A stretch of DNA of 64,000 bases from Halomonas korlensis (GTDB lineage: Bacteria; Pseudomonadota; Gammaproteobacteria; Pseudomonadales; Halomonadaceae), in contig NZ_FPBP01000011.1 in NCBI RefSeq assembly GCF_900116705.1, positions 92,851-156,850 of the forward strand. The letters run 5' to 3'. Shown here piece after piece: positions 63,126-64,000 of the stretch. The translations under genes were made by a program, and so were the position numbers. Under the pieces are notes generated by a model. It worked only from the letters and a program-made list of their open reading frames with translations. It was not told the DNA's origin and made no database searches. Positions within the stretch are counted from its first letter, which is position 1. Each line of letters opens with the position of its first letter.

Positions 63126-64000
63126 GGAAACGCTGCACAAATCCCACCGTAGCTGCCTGATCGCCATCGGCGGGGTAGAATTTGACCCTCCCACCACCGT
63201 CTGACAGAGCCATCCGATGAAGCAGATCTCGTTCGCCCAGGCAGAGCACCAGAACAAGAAGAAGGTCACCCGTCGAGAGCGTTTCCTGGCCCAGATGGAG
63301 ACTCTGGTGCCTTGGCAACGGCTGATCGACGCGCTGTCGCCGTCCTACTTCCCGAACTCGGCGGGCAAGCGGGGCCGGCCGCCCATCGGGCTGGCGCGTA
63401 TGCTGCGGATCTACTTCCTGCAACAATGGTATGCGCTCGCCGACGAAGCGCTCGAAGATGCGATCTACGATAGCCAGGCGATGCGCGACTTCGTGGGCAT
63501 CGACCTGGCTGTCGAGAGCGTGCCGGATGCGACCACGCTGCTTCGCTTCCGCCACCTGCTGGAGAAGCATGCCCTGACCCAGCGGATCTTCGAGGAGATC
63601 AACGCCCACCTGGCCGAGCAGGGGTTGTTCATGCGCGAGGGCACCATCGTCGACGCGACCATCGTGGCAGCGGCGCCTTCCACCAAGAACCAGGCCAAGC
63701 AGCGCGACCCGGCGATGAAGCAGACCAAGAAAGGCAACCAGTGGTATTTCGGCCTGAAGGCCCATATCGGCGTCGATGCGGTCACCGGGCTGACCCACAG
63801 TGTCGTTGCCACTGCGGCCAACGTGGCCGATGTCACCATGGTCAGTCATCTCGTGCATGACGATGACAAGCGGATATACGGCGATGCCGGCTATACCGGC
63901 ATGGGGAAGTACCTGGACGAAGAAAAGGACGCCCCGGATTCTCGGTGCTGCGTCGCCGCCAAGCGCGGCGCCATCAAGAAGCTGGACGACAGCCCGATGA
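63126..64000 (+). mobile_element. IS5-type insertion element, right part beyond the window
   Basis: The sequence from GGAAACGCTGCACAAATCCC at 63126 up to the transposase gene has the look of an IS5-group end. It follows CTAA at 63122-63125, which fits the YTAR target duplication known for IS5. The other end is outside the window, so the boundary is inferred. It sits about 75 bases beyond the IS630 transposase start. Confidence 0.6.
63217..64000 (+). CDS. IS5-family transposase, cut by the window end
   Basis: An open frame from ATG 63217 runs off the window after 261 complete codons. It starts MKQISFAQAEHQNKKKVTRR and contains RPPIGLARMLRIYFLQQWY (N-terminal IS5 domain), SVPDATTLLRFRHLLEKH, GTIVDATIVAAAPSTKNQ (first catalytic Asp), WYFGLKAHIGVDA and IYGDAGYTGM (second Asp). 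The third acidic residue would lie beyond the window. No stop or frameshift is seen in the visible part. Confidence 0.92.
   Translation, partial: MKQISFAQAEHQNKKKVTRRERFLAQMETLVPWQRLIDALSPSYFPNSAGKRGRPPIGLARMLRIYFLQQWYALADEALEDAIYDSQAMRDFVGIDLAVESVPDATTLLRFRHLLEKHALTQRIFEEINAHLAEQGLFMREGTIVDATIVAAAPSTKNQAKQRDPAMKQTKKGNQWYFGLKAHIGVDAVTGLTHSVVATAANVADVTMVSHLVHDDDKRIYGDAGYTGMGKYLDEEKDAPDSRCCVAAKRGAIKKLDDSPM

Overview
The window (about 64 kb, high GC) looks like the chromosome of a moderately halophilic gammaproteobacterium of the family Halomonadaceae (Halomonas or a close relative). The grounds are the gammaproteobacterial block hemA-prfA-prmC-moeB divergent from lolB-ispE-prs-rplY-pth-ychF, a complete betIBA choline-to-glycine-betaine cluster, acidic protein tails (for example RplY), and proteins that read like Halomonas homologues from memory. 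No database search was possible, so the genus is an inference. Annotated strands, starts and motifs come from reading the sequence.

Layout. (1) 1-6984: a cobalamin riboswitch followed by btuB, a BtuF-type binding protein, btuC, btuD, cobO and cobQ, a vitamin B12 uptake and salvage operon. (2) 7000-12849: a glycerophosphodiester phosphodiesterase, a small unknown protein, quinone oxidoreductase, and a class III aminotransferase coupled to an SLC13-type transporter. (3) 12948-20800: fadE, then betA-betB-betI on the minus strand, and a lone choline/betaine-binding protein on the plus strand. A perfect palindrome, probably the BetI operator, lies in between. (4) 20815-25230: tRNA-Met, three tRNA-Asn copies, the protease prc, an M18 aminopeptidase, and a second, inverted, identical tRNA-Met. 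(5) 25310-37178: ychF, pth, rplY, prs, ispE, lolB and a TPR lipoprotein on the minus strand; hemA, prfA, prmC, an Lrp-type regulator and moeB on the plus strand. (6) 37184-47567 and 56264-61654: a LysR regulator and a large polyamine region, with two PuuB-like oxidases, one ABC transporter with two binding proteins, two PuuA-like ligases, PuuD, a putrescine-type aminotransferase and a PuuC-like aldehyde dehydrogenase. (7) 47570-55432, lying inside the polyamine region: a one-carbon island with fhs, a GbdR-like regulator, a FAD/GcvT fusion oxidase, a GcvT-type (DmdA-like) demethylase and a short MetF-like protein. (8) 62100-64000: an IS630-type transposase with a frame break at a run of eight A, and an IS5-type element cut by the window end.

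How the parts fit. BetA and BetB make glycine betaine from choline. The island at 47570-55432 has all the parts for moving methyl groups from a methylated compound to tetrahydrofolate, oxidising them, and recovering them as formyl-folate or formate; its substrate is unknown (betaine-derived dimethylglycine or a DMSP-like compound are candidates). The polyamine region covers import, the gamma-glutamylated route (PuuA, PuuB, PuuC, PuuD) and a parallel transaminase route to GABA.

Most notable small-scale signals: a seven-codon open frame ending in TGA exactly at the prmC start; a compensated base-pair difference between tandem tRNA-Asn copies; a terminator ending against the pth ribosome binding site; and a three-unit 12-bp repeat inside betA.
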